From SLJM01 sp964415785 (GTDB lineage Bacteria; Myxococcota_A; Bradymonadia; Bradymonadales; Bradymonadaceae): DNA of 21,005 nt. Under the pieces are notes generated by a model that saw only the letters and a program-made list of their open reading frames with translations, did no database searches and was not told the DNA's origin. The first letter of the stretch is position 1. The number at the start of each line of letters is the position of its first letter. Positions 1 through 8,313 of this stretch are shown piece after piece. Where the stretch lies: positions 1-21,005 of the forward strand of contig CAYQBU010000054.1 of NCBI GenBank assembly GCA_964415785.1, read 5' to 3'. Both the position numbers and the translations under genes were made by a program.

Positions 1-2677
1 AGGCCGGTCCAAAGGCGTCGATAGCGGCGGGGAGTCCGTCGGGATTGGAGCCTCCAGCCTGTGCCAGCGTGGGCCGACCCCCACCTCGTCCATCGATGTG
101 GCCGGCCACGGCGTTGATCAAGTCGCCGGCCTTGAGGCCTCGTTCAGAGACCACATCATCGCTGAGCAAGCAGACCAGTCCGGCCTTGCCCTCCAGGTTG
201 GCTCCCAGGAGAACAGCGGCCGGGTTGTCGCCGATCTGGTCGCGAATCTTGTCGGCAAAGATCAGCATCTGGTCGCGGTCGTCGGTATCGAGGACGCGGG
301 CGATGGTCGTGATGCCATCGATCTCCTGGGCGTCTTCCAGCAGCGACGAGGCGCCGTGGTCGGCCAATTTCTGGGAGAGGCTGTCGACCTGTCGGGCGAG
401 GTCTTTTTTGTCGGAGAGCAGCGACTCCACGCGCTCTTCGAGGTTGGAGATATCGCTCTTGAGCAGCGACGCCAGGGTGTCGAGGAGTGCGCGATCGCGG
501 TCAAAGGTGGCGAAAGCCGCTTCCTCAGTCACCGCTTCGATGCGCCGAATGCCGCTGCCCACGCTCTGCTCGCTGGTGATGCGAAAGGCGGCGATAGCGC
601 CTGTGTTTTGCACGTGCGTTCCACCGCAGAGCTCCACGGACTCGTCGGGGATTTCGACGACGCGAACGGTGTCGCCGTATTTTTCGCCAAAGATCGCCAT
701 GGCCCCCATCTCGTCGACCGCCTCGTCGCGGTCGACGTCGGTGTGAACATGGATAGGGTGGCGGGCGCGGATATGTTCGTTGACCCTTTGCTCGACGGCC
801 TCCAGTTGGTCCTTGGTCAGCGCCTGACCGTATTGAAAGTCGAAACGCAGGCGGTCGGGGGCGACCAGAGAGCCGGCCTGGAAGATGGTGTCGGAGACTT
901 CCTTTTGCAGGGCAGCGTGCAACAAGTGGGTGGCCGTGTGGTTGCAGCGAGTGCGGTGACGCCGCGTTTGGTCGATGCGGGCGACCACGGGTTGGCTGAG
1001 GGTGTCAGCGTCGGCCGCTCCCTCGATGAGCTCTGCGCGGTGAACGATGCCGATGGGACTCTTCTGGGTATCGGTGATGCGAAATTCCAGGTCCCCTTCG
1101 GCGTTGGTGATCGTGCCGACGTCGCCGACCTGACCGCCCGACTCGGCATAGAAGGGCGTCTTGTCGAGGAGCAATTCGAAGCGGTTGTCCTCGAGATGAC
1201 GGACCTTTTGGATGTGAGTCTCCACTTCACTCTCGTCGTAGCCGACGAAGGTGTCTGAGGAGCCCTCGCGAATGGTGGTCCAATCGCCGACGCCAGCGGC
1301 GTCGGCGTGAAGGTCTTTGCCCTGCGAGGTGGCCCGATGCTCAGCCCAGCGCTCCTGATAGCCCTTTTGGTCGACGGTCATGTTCAATTCTTGGGCCATC
1401 AACGCCGTGAGTTCCGGAGGAAACCCAAAGGTGGCGTGCAATTCGAAGACCTCGTCACCGCTGAGTTGGTGGCGGTCCTCGGCTTTGGCCTCTTCGGCGA
1501 CCTGGTGAAAGAGCTCGATGCCGCGGTCCAGGTTTCGAAAGAAGCGCTCTTCTTCCAATTTGATCAACTCACGGGCCTGGTCGCCCATGGCCTCTAACTC
1601 GGGATAGGCGTCGCTATAGTGTTCGATGACGACCTGGCCGACCTCCCACATAAAGGGGGAAGAAAAGCCCAGTTCGCGGCCGAAGCGAACTGCCCGGCGA
1701 AGGATGCGCCGAAGCACGTAGCCCCGGCCTTCGTTGGAGAATTGAGCCCCATCACAGAGGGCGAACATCAGGGCCCGGATGTGGTCGCCGATGACCGCCA
1801 GATGGGGAAAATATTCGCTATCGACGGTGAGGAGGTCTTCGATGGCGATGGCCTCCCCATCGATGGTCACCGTGTCGGAGCTGTCTTCTTCATCATCGCG
1901 AAGGCGGGCTGCGACGTCGCGGAAGATGGGCAAGAAGAGCTCGGTCTGGAAGATATTATCCTTGCCGGCCTTGATCATGGCCACACGCTCGAGACCGAGC
2001 CCGGTGTCCACGCTCTGGAGGGGGAGAGGGCTGAGCGTTCCCTCTTCGCTTCGGTCATATTGCATGAAGACCAGGTTCCAGATCTCGTTGATCCGCTCCT
2101 CGTCGTAGCCCTCGACGAATTCCAGCGGCCCGGCCTCAGGGGCCAGGTCGTAGTGGATCTCCGTGCATGGACCACAGGGCCCGGTGGGGCCCATGGACCA
2201 GAAGTTTTCCTCTTCGCCCAATCGCAGGACTCGCTCGGCTTCCACGCCCACGACCTCCGTCCAAATACGGAAAGATTCGTCATCATCGTCAAAGATGGTG
2301 ACGTAGAGGCGGGAGCGATCCAGTTCCAGTACGTCGAGCACAAATTCCCAGGCCCAGACGATCGCCTTCTCTTTGTAATAGTCGCCAAAAGACCAGTTGC
2401 CGAGCATTTCAAAGAGGGTCAGGTGGCGACCGTCTCTGCCGACCTCGTCGAGATCGTTGTGCTTGCCGCCGGCGCGGATGCACTTCTGGGTGCTCGTCGC
2501 CCGCTGGTAGTCGCGCTCCTCATTGCCCAGGAGCAGATCCTTGAATTGATTCATCCCGGCGTTGGTGAAGAGGAGGGTGGGGTCGTTTTGGGGCACCACC
2601 GGTGCCGAGGGGACGACCTCGTGACCTCGTTCCTCAAAGAAGTCTAGAAAGCGCTGTCGGATTTCGCTGGGTGTCAT
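1..2677 (-). CDS. alaS: Alanyl-tRNA synthetase (3' end cut by window edge)
   Basis: Class II synthetase that charges tRNA-Ala with alanine and hydrolyses mischarged Ser/Gly-tRNA-Ala in the cytoplasm. The minus frame is open from ATG at 2677 to the window edge, about 892 codons. The N-terminus reads MTPSEIRQRFLDFFEERGHE. The catalytic core contains FTNAGMNQFKD, a TSTQKCIRAGGKHNDL stretch and MGPTGPCGPCTEIHYD. The editing domain carries the zinc ligands: HTATH (H580, H584) and CGGTH (C684, H688). The C-Ala domain ends with GGGRPTLAQAGG, normally close to the protein's end, so only a few residues are probably missing. The start is fixed by homology to the family N-terminus; the ribosome binding site is weak (GGA about 10 nt upstream). 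It is divergent from the TPR gene at 2963. Family assignment is certain. Confidence 0.97.
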   Translation of the reverse strand, partial: MTPSEIRQRFLDFFEERGHEVVPSAPVVPQNDPTLLFTNAGMNQFKDLLLGNEERDYQRATSTQKCIRAGGKHNDLDEVGRDGRHLTLFEMLGNWSFGDYYKEKAIVWAWEFVLDVLELDRSRLYVTIFDDDDESFRIWTEVVGVEAERVLRLGEEENFWSMGPTGPCGPCTEIHYDLAPEAGPLEFVEGYDEERINEIWNLVFMQYDRSEEGTLSPLPLQSVDTGLGLERVAMIKAGKDNIFQTELFLPIFRDVAARLRDDEEDSSDTVTIDGEAIAIEDLLTVDSEYFPHLAVIGDHIRALMFALCDGAQFSNEGRGYVLRRILRRAVRFGRELGFSSPFMWEVGQVVIEHYSDAYPELEAMGDQARELIKLEEERFFRNLDRGIELFHQVAEEAKAEDRHQLSGDEVFELHATFGFPPELTALMAQELNMTVDQKGYQERWAEHRATSQGKDLHADAAGVGDWTTIREGSSDTFVGYDESEVETHIQKVRHLEDNRFELLLDKTPFYAESGGQVGDVGTITNAEGDLEFRITDTQKSPIGIVHRAELIEGAADADTLSQPVVARIDQTRRHRTRCNHTATHLLHAALQKEVSDTIFQAGSLVAPDRLRFDFQYGQALTKDQLEAVEQRVNEHIRARHPIHVHTDVDRDEAVDEMGAMAIFGEKYGDTVRVVEIPDESVELCGGTHVQNTGAIAAFRITSEQSVGSGIRRIEAVTEEAAFATFDRDRALLDTLASLLKSDISNLEERVESLLSDKKDLARQVDSLSQKLADHGASSLLEDAQEIDGITTIARVLDTDDRDQMLIFADKIRDQIGDNPAAVLLGANLEGKAGLVCLLSDDVVSERGLKAGDLINAVAGHIDGRGGGRPTLAQAGGSNPDGLPAAIDAFGPA

Positions 2678-2962
2678 GGCAATGGTCCACAGGGGTGAGG
2701 ATCAGTCATTGAATCGGGGCCTGTACGGGCGAGGGAAGTAGCACGGGCGCGCGGGGCAAATCAACCGATGGGCGGTGAACGTTGGTGGATCGGTGATGGA
2801 AGCAGAAGAAAATTTTTGCCCCCTGCCGAGATCTATCCGATGGTGGTTGGCGTTGGGACCGACAGGATGTGGAAGTGATACTTCAGGGTCTGGGAACACA
2901 GAGGAGAGAGGGCCCCCCACATCGACGAAATGATTAAACCTTAAAGTTTTACTGGAAGGGTT
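2678..2962. other. Divergent intergenic region between alaS and the TPR gene
   Basis: These 285 bp must hold the promoters of both alaS (leftward) and the TPR gene (rightward). An AT-rich patch lies at about 2928-2950, just before the TPR gene. I found no convincing -35/-10 pair, riboswitch, T-box or terminator. A minus-strand open frame spans most of it, but its composition does not look like a protein and I rejected it. Confidence 0.5.
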
Positions 2963-4006
2963 ATGAAAGTGTTGCTTGAGCTGCTTGGAGACACGAGTCG
3001 AGTATTGGAGAACGTCAATGGCCTCGAGGATTTTCGACCGGAGTCTCGCCAGAGGGTCTCGGAGCTCTTGATTCATCTGGCATCGGAGTCGGATCGAATC
3101 TTGAGTGCGGAAGTCGCTGATGAAGCCCAAGGCCCAGGGGAGCGCCACTTCTTTGTAGAGAAAGCCCTGAAGGCGATCTCCAATGGAGAGTATCGGGAAG
3201 CTCGGGCGTGTCTGGAGGACGGACTGGAAGCCTACCCCGGGGATTTCGAAATGCTCAATCATCTGGGCCTTGTGGCCTGGGAGCAGGATCAATTGAGAGA
3301 AGCAGAAGTTGCCTACGCAAAGGCGATGGACGTGGTCTTTGAAGGGGGGTTGGATACGGCCTGCGTGGAGGGGCCGGCGGACCCGGCCTTGCGGGCTGTG
3401 GAAGGGCGGGCCCTGGCGCTTTACCGGGTCGGCGACTTCAACGAGGCCCTGGGCCTATTTGAGTGGCTGGGCGAACATTTCCCCTCACAATACGTGGGAT
3501 GCCGGTATCTGGCGGGAGAGATTCACCACCTTCAAGGATCACTTGAGGTGGCCCTGAAGTGGTATGACGAGGTCCCCGTGGAGCCGGCGGTGCTCTATAA
3601 TAAGGGATTGGCCCTCTATCAGTCTCATCGGGTTGAAGAGGCGGCGTTTACGCTGGTGAAGGCATTTGTGTCCAATATCCATATCGCGACGGGTCTGCTG
3701 GGAAGGTATACGCCGAAGCGCGGATGCACGCCGGGGTACCTGGGCAGCGAGCGCTACGCCAATGAATTCGTCGACGCCTGTCGCCGCCTCTGGCATCAGG
3801 CAAAGGGGAGTTTGCGATTTCTACAGGTATGCTTTGACCACAGGAGAGTGGAGGAGCATCTGCGGCGGTGCTCGGAGCAGGGCGGCCAACACCTGTTGCA
3901 GGGAGCGGAAGGGTCGATGAATTGCCATGGTTGGCTCAGTGAACTCCAGGACGATCGAAGTCTGGAAGAGATGGCCAACGCCGTGGCGACGCGATTTTGT
4001 CACTGA
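2963..4006 (+). CDS. TPR-repeat protein, cytoplasmic
   Basis: A 347-residue protein without signal peptide or membrane segment. From about residue 70 it carries tandem tetratricopeptide-like helix pairs, for example ALKAISNGEYREARACLEDG followed by LNHLGLVAWEQDQLREAE, then ALALYRVGDFNEALGLFEWL and LYNKGLALYQSHRVEEAAFT. The C-terminal 100 residues are less repetitive and include a conserved-looking YTPKRGCTPGYLGSERYANE segment. TPRs are protein-interaction scaffolds; no catalytic motif is visible, so the partner is unknown. The ATG at 2963 is supported by GGAAGGG at 2954-2960, although the spacing is short. It lies 128 bp upstream of the next plus-strand gene, which may be co-transcribed. The reading is secure; the function is not. 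Confidence 0.85.
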   Translation: MKVLLELLGDTSRVLENVNGLEDFRPESRQRVSELLIHLASESDRILSAEVADEAQGPGERHFFVEKALKAISNGEYREARACLEDGLEAYPGDFEMLNHLGLVAWEQDQLREAEVAYAKAMDVVFEGGLDTACVEGPADPALRAVEGRALALYRVGDFNEALGLFEWLGEHFPSQYVGCRYLAGEIHHLQGSLEVALKWYDEVPVEPAVLYNKGLALYQSHRVEEAAFTLVKAFVSNIHIATGLLGRYTPKRGCTPGYLGSERYANEFVDACRRLWHQAKGSLRFLQVCFDHRRVEEHLRRCSEQGGQHLLQGAEGSMNCHGWLSELQDDRSLEEMANAVATRFCH

Positions 4007-4035
4007 GGTGGTGGGAAGAATAAAAGGGGGGAACT

Positions 4036-4077
4036 ATGTTAATGGCGGTGTGGAATCGGGTCTGCTCTTTCGAGTAG
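4036..4077 (+). CDS. Possible 13-codon leader ORF
   Basis: ATG at 4036 opens a short frame encoding MLMAVWNRVCSFE and ending in TAG at 4075-4077. It is preceded by six consecutive Gs (4026-4031) after AAAA, one of the strongest Shine-Dalgarno-like sequences in the window, with a 4-nt spacer. It is in the same frame as the TTG-started gene at 4135 but separated from it by two stops (4075 and 4093). It could be a translated leader, or a decoy site. No homology can be claimed. Confidence 0.35.
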   Translation: MLMAVWNRVCSFE

Positions 4078-4106
4078 AGCCGATTGTTCGCCTGACTCTT
4101 CGGGTC
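4054..4106 (+). promoter_or_regulatory. Pair of RNA hairpins in the leader of the 4135 gene
   Basis: The first hairpin pairs AATCG (4054-4058) with CGATT (4081-4085) and GCTCT (4064-4068) with AGAGC (4076-4080), leaving a 5-nt bulge and a 7-nt loop. The stop codon of the 13-codon ORF lies at the loop/stem boundary. The second is a small stem at 4094-4106 (GAC...GTC around a TTC loop). There is no U-tract, so this is not a typical intrinsic terminator. A role in translational control is inference. Confidence 0.3.
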
Positions 4107-4134
4107 GACGATTCTTGCACCGGACATTCCTGAT

Positions 4135-5568
4135 TTGACGACCAGTTTTACAGCGCGCGCCAAAGGGGCGGCCACAGTGGTGGGAGCACTGGCGTCGGTG
4201 GTGGTACTCACCATGACGGTCTGCGATCCGGAGCCTCCGGCTCCCGAACGCGACTGGGAGGTGGAAGAGGCCGACGAATTTCGAGCCTGGAGCGGCTCCG
4301 GGGAGGACGACGAGGATCCCGTGAGATCCGGTTGGGACTACGACATGCCCACAGAGGATGGCAGATGGGTTCAGTTTGTCGATGATGAGGGAAATCCAAG
4401 ACCGGTGGAGGCGGTGATGGGAGCGCCGGGGATGTGGCCCTTTCTGACCGAGGAGTCCGGAGAGCAGGGGCGGCTGCGATTGGCGAGTGTGGATTCGAGA
4501 CGAATGGATGGTGGGGACCTGCGGCTCTACGAGGTATTGGCGCGCCATCGCGCCGATCAAGAGTCGCAGGAGGGCTGGGGATTTTGGGGGTTGGTGCATG
4601 GATCGGAAGAGGAGGGCGGAGCGCAGGAGGCCACGGAGGTGACCCTGGAGCAAGCCAGTGCACTTCGCCTGGCCGTGGTCGACGAAGATAGGGAGCCCGT
4701 GGAAGGCGCTTATCTTCGCTTGGCGAGAGAGAGTGTCGCCCTTTTGCACCTGTTGACCACGACCCAAGAGGATGGAGAGGCCGTATTTGAGGCGATTCCC
4801 GACGGCGACTACTACCTCAATATCGACGCCGAGGGGTTTCAACAACGCCGCCTGAGGGTTGCCCACGGGGAGTCGGCCTGGGAGGGCGTCCAGATCACGC
4901 TTGAGGAGGGTGGCCGGCTGCGAACTCCTCAGGCCTGGCGGGGTCCACCGGTGGCGGAGATGGTAGAGCGATCCAATTCGGGGCCTGTCGATACCACTTC
5001 GGAGCGTGCGGAGACGGCGACCACTGGCGCGGAGAGCGATGAAAGGGGCGCCGAGGAGAGCGCCGAGGCGCAGAGTGCATCGGAAGGTGAGCTTTTGGAG
5101 CTTCGGATCGCCGACGCCGGGGGATCCGGCGTTACGGGGGCACTCGTGGAGGCCTGGGTAAATGGAGCTCGCGTCGACCAGGCGGTGAGCCGGGGCCGCG
5201 AGCCGATCGGGTTGAGGGTTCCCTTGGGTGTGCCGGTGGATCTGGTGGCCACCCATTCGGGATGGGGAGAAGGCCATCATCGCCTGGAGAGCGTGGAGGA
5301 CGCCGACGATCTGGTGATTCGACTGCGCAACGAGCGGGGAAGCGAGCGCGTGACCCAGGACCGGCTATGGGATCGAGACCAGATCGAAGCGGAGTTGGAC
5401 GCCAGAATCGTGGTCAGTGGTCGCCAGTGGCTTATCGATCCCGAACGGGGAGGGTTGGCATCGGAGTCGGGCGTGGAGCGAGGCGATGCCCTGGTGGCCT
5501 TTCGTCAGTCCGGAGAGTTGGTCGTGGAGCGAAGTGGCGGTGTAGAGACGTTGACCCTCAACCGCTGA
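4135..5568 (+). CDS. Exported protein with carboxypeptidase-regulatory-like and PDZ-like domains
   Basis: A 477-residue protein. The TTG start at 4135 is chosen because it gives a signal-like N-terminus: a basic start (R8, K10), then a hydrophobic run to VLTMTVC with C30. The residue before the Cys is Val, not Gly/Ala/Ser, so lipidation is doubtful and a membrane anchor is possible. The next ATG (4213) would remove the signal. Residues about 174-265 resemble a CarboxypepD-regulatory beta-sandwich (VVDEDREPVEGAYLRL, then AIPDGDYYLNIDAEGF); a second similar segment lies near 318-400. The C-terminal 50 residues (PERGGLASESGVERGDALVA) look like a PDZ fold end. The linker at about 280-315 is rich in Glu, Ser and Ala. 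The function is unknown. Its stop overlaps the convergent ABC ATPase gene by 11 bp. Confidence 0.75.
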   Translation: MTTSFTARAKGAATVVGALASVVVLTMTVCDPEPPAPERDWEVEEADEFRAWSGSGEDDEDPVRSGWDYDMPTEDGRWVQFVDDEGNPRPVEAVMGAPGMWPFLTEESGEQGRLRLASVDSRRMDGGDLRLYEVLARHRADQESQEGWGFWGLVHGSEEEGGAQEATEVTLEQASALRLAVVDEDREPVEGAYLRLARESVALLHLLTTTQEDGEAVFEAIPDGDYYLNIDAEGFQQRRLRVAHGESAWEGVQITLEEGGRLRTPQAWRGPPVAEMVERSNSGPVDTTSERAETATTGAESDERGAEESAEAQSASEGELLELRIADAGGSGVTGALVEAWVNGARVDQAVSRGREPIGLRVPLGVPVDLVATHSGWGEGHHRLESVEDADDLVIRLRNERGSERVTQDRLWDRDQIEAELDARIVVSGRQWLIDPERGGLASESGVERGDALVAFRQSGELVVERSGGVETLTLNR

Positions 5569-6342
5569 GGCCTTCGGCCCAGGGAGCATCGCTCTTGCCG
5601 GTGACCTGCAGGTAGAGGTCGGTGAGGTTGGCGATCTCATCGCGCGCTTTTTTGGCATGGAGCGACTCGGCGCTTATATCTTCTACCAACTCGCCATCGG
5701 AGAGGATGACAAAGCGATCGCAGAGGGGCTCGAGCATGTCCAAAATATGGCTGGAGAGTAGGATTGCTCCCCCATCGTCGCAGTGCTTGCGAAGGCGTCG
5801 GCGAAGTCGGTGGGTGGACTCCGGATCGAGGCCGACGAAAGACTCGTCGAGCACCAACAGAGGGGGGGCGCCAAGGAGGACAGAGCTCAAAGCCAACTTG
5901 CGGAGCATGCCCCCGGAGTACTCGCGAAGCACCACGTGGCGGGCATCGTCCAATTCGGTGAGAGCCAGGAGTTCGTCGATATCGCGGTCGCGCATCTCTG
6001 GTTCCAGCTGGCGAAGATCGGCGACAAAGTGAAGGTACTCCAGGCCTGTGAGGTAATCGAGAAGCGTCAGGTGCTGGGGGACGAAGCCCAGGTTTCGACG
6101 TGCCGAGATAGGGGCCTCGACGATGGAGTGGCCGGCAATATGAACGGTTCCCGAGTCGGGGGCCACGGTGCCGGCGATGCTCCCCATGGTCNNNNNNNNN
6201 NCGTTGACTTACCAGCGCCGTTGGGGCCGATGAGGGCGACAAACTCCCCGGGTTCAATACAAAGGGAGAGCTCCTGGACGGCTTGAACCCGTCGGTAGCT
6301 CTTGGTGAGTTGATCGATTTGAAGCACTGGCTGTTCAGCCAT
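5558..6342 (-). CDS. ABC transporter ATP-binding protein, interrupted by an assembly gap
   Basis: Nucleotide-binding subunit that would drive the permease encoded next to it. The N-terminus MAEQPVLQIDQLTKSYRRVQ starts at ATG 6342, overlapping the permease stop by 8 bp. Walker A GPNGAGKST occupies residues 39-47, then 10 Ns follow. After them the frame resumes with TMGSIAGTVAPDSG, Q-loop FVPQH, signature YSGGM, Walker B LLVLDESF and the H-loop SSHILDML. With the Ns as written the two halves are in different frames. Removing them and merging one duplicated base restores a standard Walker A helix and a protein of about 257 residues, normal for the family. I therefore read it as one intact gene. 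The substrate is unknown; the full-length P-loop and signature argue for an active ATPase. Confidence 0.9.
6192..6201. other. Assembly gap (10 Ns)
   Basis: Ten Ns sit inside the Walker A region of the ABC ATPase gene. The left flank on the minus strand ends exactly at a codon boundary (GKST), and the right flank begins with G followed by ACC ATG. The true gap must therefore be -1, 2, 5, 8... bases to keep frame. A 1-base overlap (-1) yields GKSTTMGSIAG with the usual family spacing. The run is probably a fixed-length scaffolding placeholder. Confidence 0.9.
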
Positions 6343-7846
6343 GGGCGAGGCTCCGTTCCAAGACAGGGTATGCCAGAAAGAGGGTGATCGCCGTGACAGT
6401 GGCCGCCAATAGGGAGGCAACGGAAAGAGCGGCGAAGAGGGCGAGGAAAAAGAGGGGAAACCAGTACAGGGCAATGCCCCGGGCCCGGGGAAGGGTAAGG
6501 ATCATCAGGGTACAGATGGCGGGCGTGCAGGCGAGGGCGAAGAGACTTACTTCTACGGCTTCCATGCCCTGGCCGCGCCACCAGCCGAGGATGACGAGGA
6601 TGGCAATGGCGAAGGGCAAGGCCACGAAGAGCGCCTCGCGCAGGGCAAGGCGCGAGAGCACGCGGTGGCGCCCGGCCGGCTCAATGGGCAGAGCGAGCCC
6701 TTCGTTGAGCGTCGCGCTACGCCCGCTGAGTCGAGACCAGGGATTGATGAACAGCGTCAGCAGGGTGGCCGGGACCAGTCCCACCGCCCAGGCAGGGAGG
6801 ACATCGAGGTCGAAGAAGAGGAGCCCCAGCATCGCCAAAAAGAGCACCACCGCATGGCCGACGCGGCTCCCCGCCATACGGCGGTCGTCGTCGATGAGGA
6901 TCGCTCTCAATATGGAACGGTGTCGGCCCAGACCCACTTCCCAGCGCCGCGGCTGTTCAAAGGAGGAGGTCTGGTAGTCGATCAGGGCACTGTAGTCGGC
7001 GTTATCGGCGTCGTGGAAGCGAGGGGCCATATCGAAATAGGCGTCGCGAAAGGTCTGGAAAGCGTAGATCACAGCGGCAGTACCGATGACGATTTGGATT
7101 GCCGTGCCGACCAGAAATGGATCGCTCAAACGGCCCAGGCGCAGGGGTTCGCCGACGAGGAGCTTCCAGAAGAGAAGCAGGACCACGATGGCGCCCAGCG
7201 AGAGGGCGGGCGCATACAGCAATAGTTGTCCAGGGCCTCCGTAGGCGTCGGAGGCGGGTCGAGGGGAGGCTTCGTTGGGACTGGTTTTGTCGTCGGGGAT
7301 GAGCTGGCGGGTGGCGGCGAGCATGACCATCATGGAGATGGCCGTCCCCAGGATGAGGCCTCCGAAGAGCATCGCGGCGCTGGCGGCAAAGGCCGCGCTC
7401 CCCGAGTGCCAAAGCAGGGGGGCAAAAAAGAGGGTGGTCGCCAGGGCGCAGAGGAGGGCTTCGGTGAGGGCGGCGCCAAAGCGATCGAGGAAGAAGGCCG
7501 GTGCCTCGATGGGCAGCGGTTGCAGGGCGACCACATCTTCCCGGCGAAAGAGCAGCTCCAAGACCCGGAAATTGAGCACGGCAGCGATGAGGGCAGACAG
7601 CCAAAAGGCAGACTCCAGGGCGCCAGCCCCGGCGGGTAGCTCGTCGGCGGACAGTCCTCGAGGCGTGGCCAGGTCCAGAGGGGACTCCATCAGCAATGGC
7701 GCCGCCAGGTGGCCTCCCCCCAGGAGGAAGATGACACTGACAATGCCCAGGGCCGCCAGGCGCAAGCGTTGCTTGGCCGTAACTGCAGCCCAACGGTTGG
7801 TCAGCAGGGCGCGGCGAAGGCGGAGGATGGTAGACCATTGTCCCAT
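6335..7846 (-). CDS. ABC transporter permease, about 12 membrane segments
   Basis: A 503-residue, very hydrophobic protein. I count about twelve membrane segments: LAALGIVSVIFLLGGG near residue 30-50, SAFWLSALIAAVLNF near 85, then two between 125 and 185, two between 210 and 270, and a loop with charged residues (about 275-325). Six more follow from VGHAVVLFLAMLGLLFF to the C-terminus. The ATPase start overlaps its stop by 8 bp, a common sign of co-translation in ABC operons. No known ABC-2 family signature is obvious, so the substrate cannot be named; an exporter is the likelier class because no periplasmic binding protein is encoded. ATG 7846 is the first in-frame start with a plausible N-terminus (MGQWSTILRLRRALL); its ribosome binding site is weak. 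The gene upstream on the same strand ends 62 bp away. Confidence 0.85.
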   Translation of the reverse strand: MGQWSTILRLRRALLTNRWAAVTAKQRLRLAALGIVSVIFLLGGGHLAAPLLMESPLDLATPRGLSADELPAGAGALESAFWLSALIAAVLNFRVLELLFRREDVVALQPLPIEAPAFFLDRFGAALTEALLCALATTLFFAPLLWHSGSAAFAASAAMLFGGLILGTAISMMVMLAATRQLIPDDKTSPNEASPRPASDAYGGPGQLLLYAPALSLGAIVVLLLFWKLLVGEPLRLGRLSDPFLVGTAIQIVIGTAAVIYAFQTFRDAYFDMAPRFHDADNADYSALIDYQTSSFEQPRRWEVGLGRHRSILRAILIDDDRRMAGSRVGHAVVLFLAMLGLLFFDLDVLPAWAVGLVPATLLTLFINPWSRLSGRSATLNEGLALPIEPAGRHRVLSRLALREALFVALPFAIAILVILGWWRGQGMEAVEVSLFALACTPAICTLMILTLPRARGIALYWFPLFFLALFAALSVASLLAATVTAITLFLAYPVLERSLAHG

Positions 7847-7908
7847 GGCGCGGTCTTTAATCGAGGGAGGTGAGCACGCCGTCTATATGGCAGGTCATCT
7901 GCGATCAT

Positions 7909-8313
7909 TCAATCGCCGGCCGGTGGCGTTGGCGAGCCCAGCCAGTCATCGATGGAAAAACCCTCCTGTTCAGAGGGCGAGGGGCTTTGTTCGCCCTGGT
8001 AGCCGTGATAGGAGGGCGGAGGCCAGGCGTGGCGATCCATGATCGAGGAGACCTCATGGTGTATGCTTCGCAGGCGAAGGCGTGCCGTGCGCGCCAGAGG
8101 ACTCTGCGGGTAGCGCTCCACGAAGTTTTCATAGCCCTGAAGGGCAGCGTCGTAGTGGCCCTGTTGGTAATGGATCTCGGCGGCTTCAAAGGCCTGGGTT
8201 TCAGCGTCGATGGGATCATCGCAAGCGAGCATGGCGACGCACACAGCAAAGAGCGCCCCGATAAGAAGACGGCGCAGGAAGGGCAGAGTACGATGGAGAA
8301 AAGGTGATGTCAT
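7909..8313 (-). CDS. Small TPR-containing lipoprotein
   Basis: A 134-residue protein. The N-terminus MTSPFLHRTLPFLRRLLIGA leads into a hydrophobic stretch ending in AMLAC, giving a probable lipidated Cys at residue 31 (position -3 is Met rather than Leu, acceptable but not ideal). Residues 40-85 form one TPR-like helix pair (AAEIHYQQGHYDAALQGYEN, then RYPQSPLARTARLRLRSI), reminiscent of BamD/YbgF-type periplasmic TPRs. The tail is rich in Pro, Ser and Gln and appears disordered. The start is chosen because it supplies the complete signal peptide. Its ATG overlaps the divergent era ATG within one CATG. It precedes the permease and ATPase genes on the same strand and may be an accessory lipoprotein of that transporter. 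Confidence 0.75.
   Translation of the reverse strand: MTSPFLHRTLPFLRRLLIGALFAVCVAMLACDDPIDAETQAFEAAEIHYQQGHYDAALQGYENFVERYPQSPLARTARLRLRSIHHEVSSIMDRHAWPPPSYHGYQGEQSPSPSEQEGFSIDDWLGSPTPPAGD

Noticed and set aside
98..2647. Long plus-strand open frames (98-1258 and 1619-2647)
   Set aside because: Both are antisense to alaS, whose catalytic and editing motifs are unmistakable.
2702..3292. Minus-strand open frame of 196 codons covering the alaS-TPR intergenic region
   Set aside because: It overlaps the start of the TPR gene, has Pro/His/Arg-rich unstructured composition and no domain. It could only be revived by expression data.
4039..5280. Minus-strand open frame of 413 codons
   Set aside because: Antisense to the PDZ/CarboxypepD-like gene, with His/Arg/Pro-rich composition and no motif. 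The plus frame has a signal peptide and domains.
6192..6201. True frameshift pseudogene in the ABC ATPase
   Set aside because: The frame change coincides exactly with the Ns, and all motifs on both sides are intact, so an assembly artefact is far likelier.
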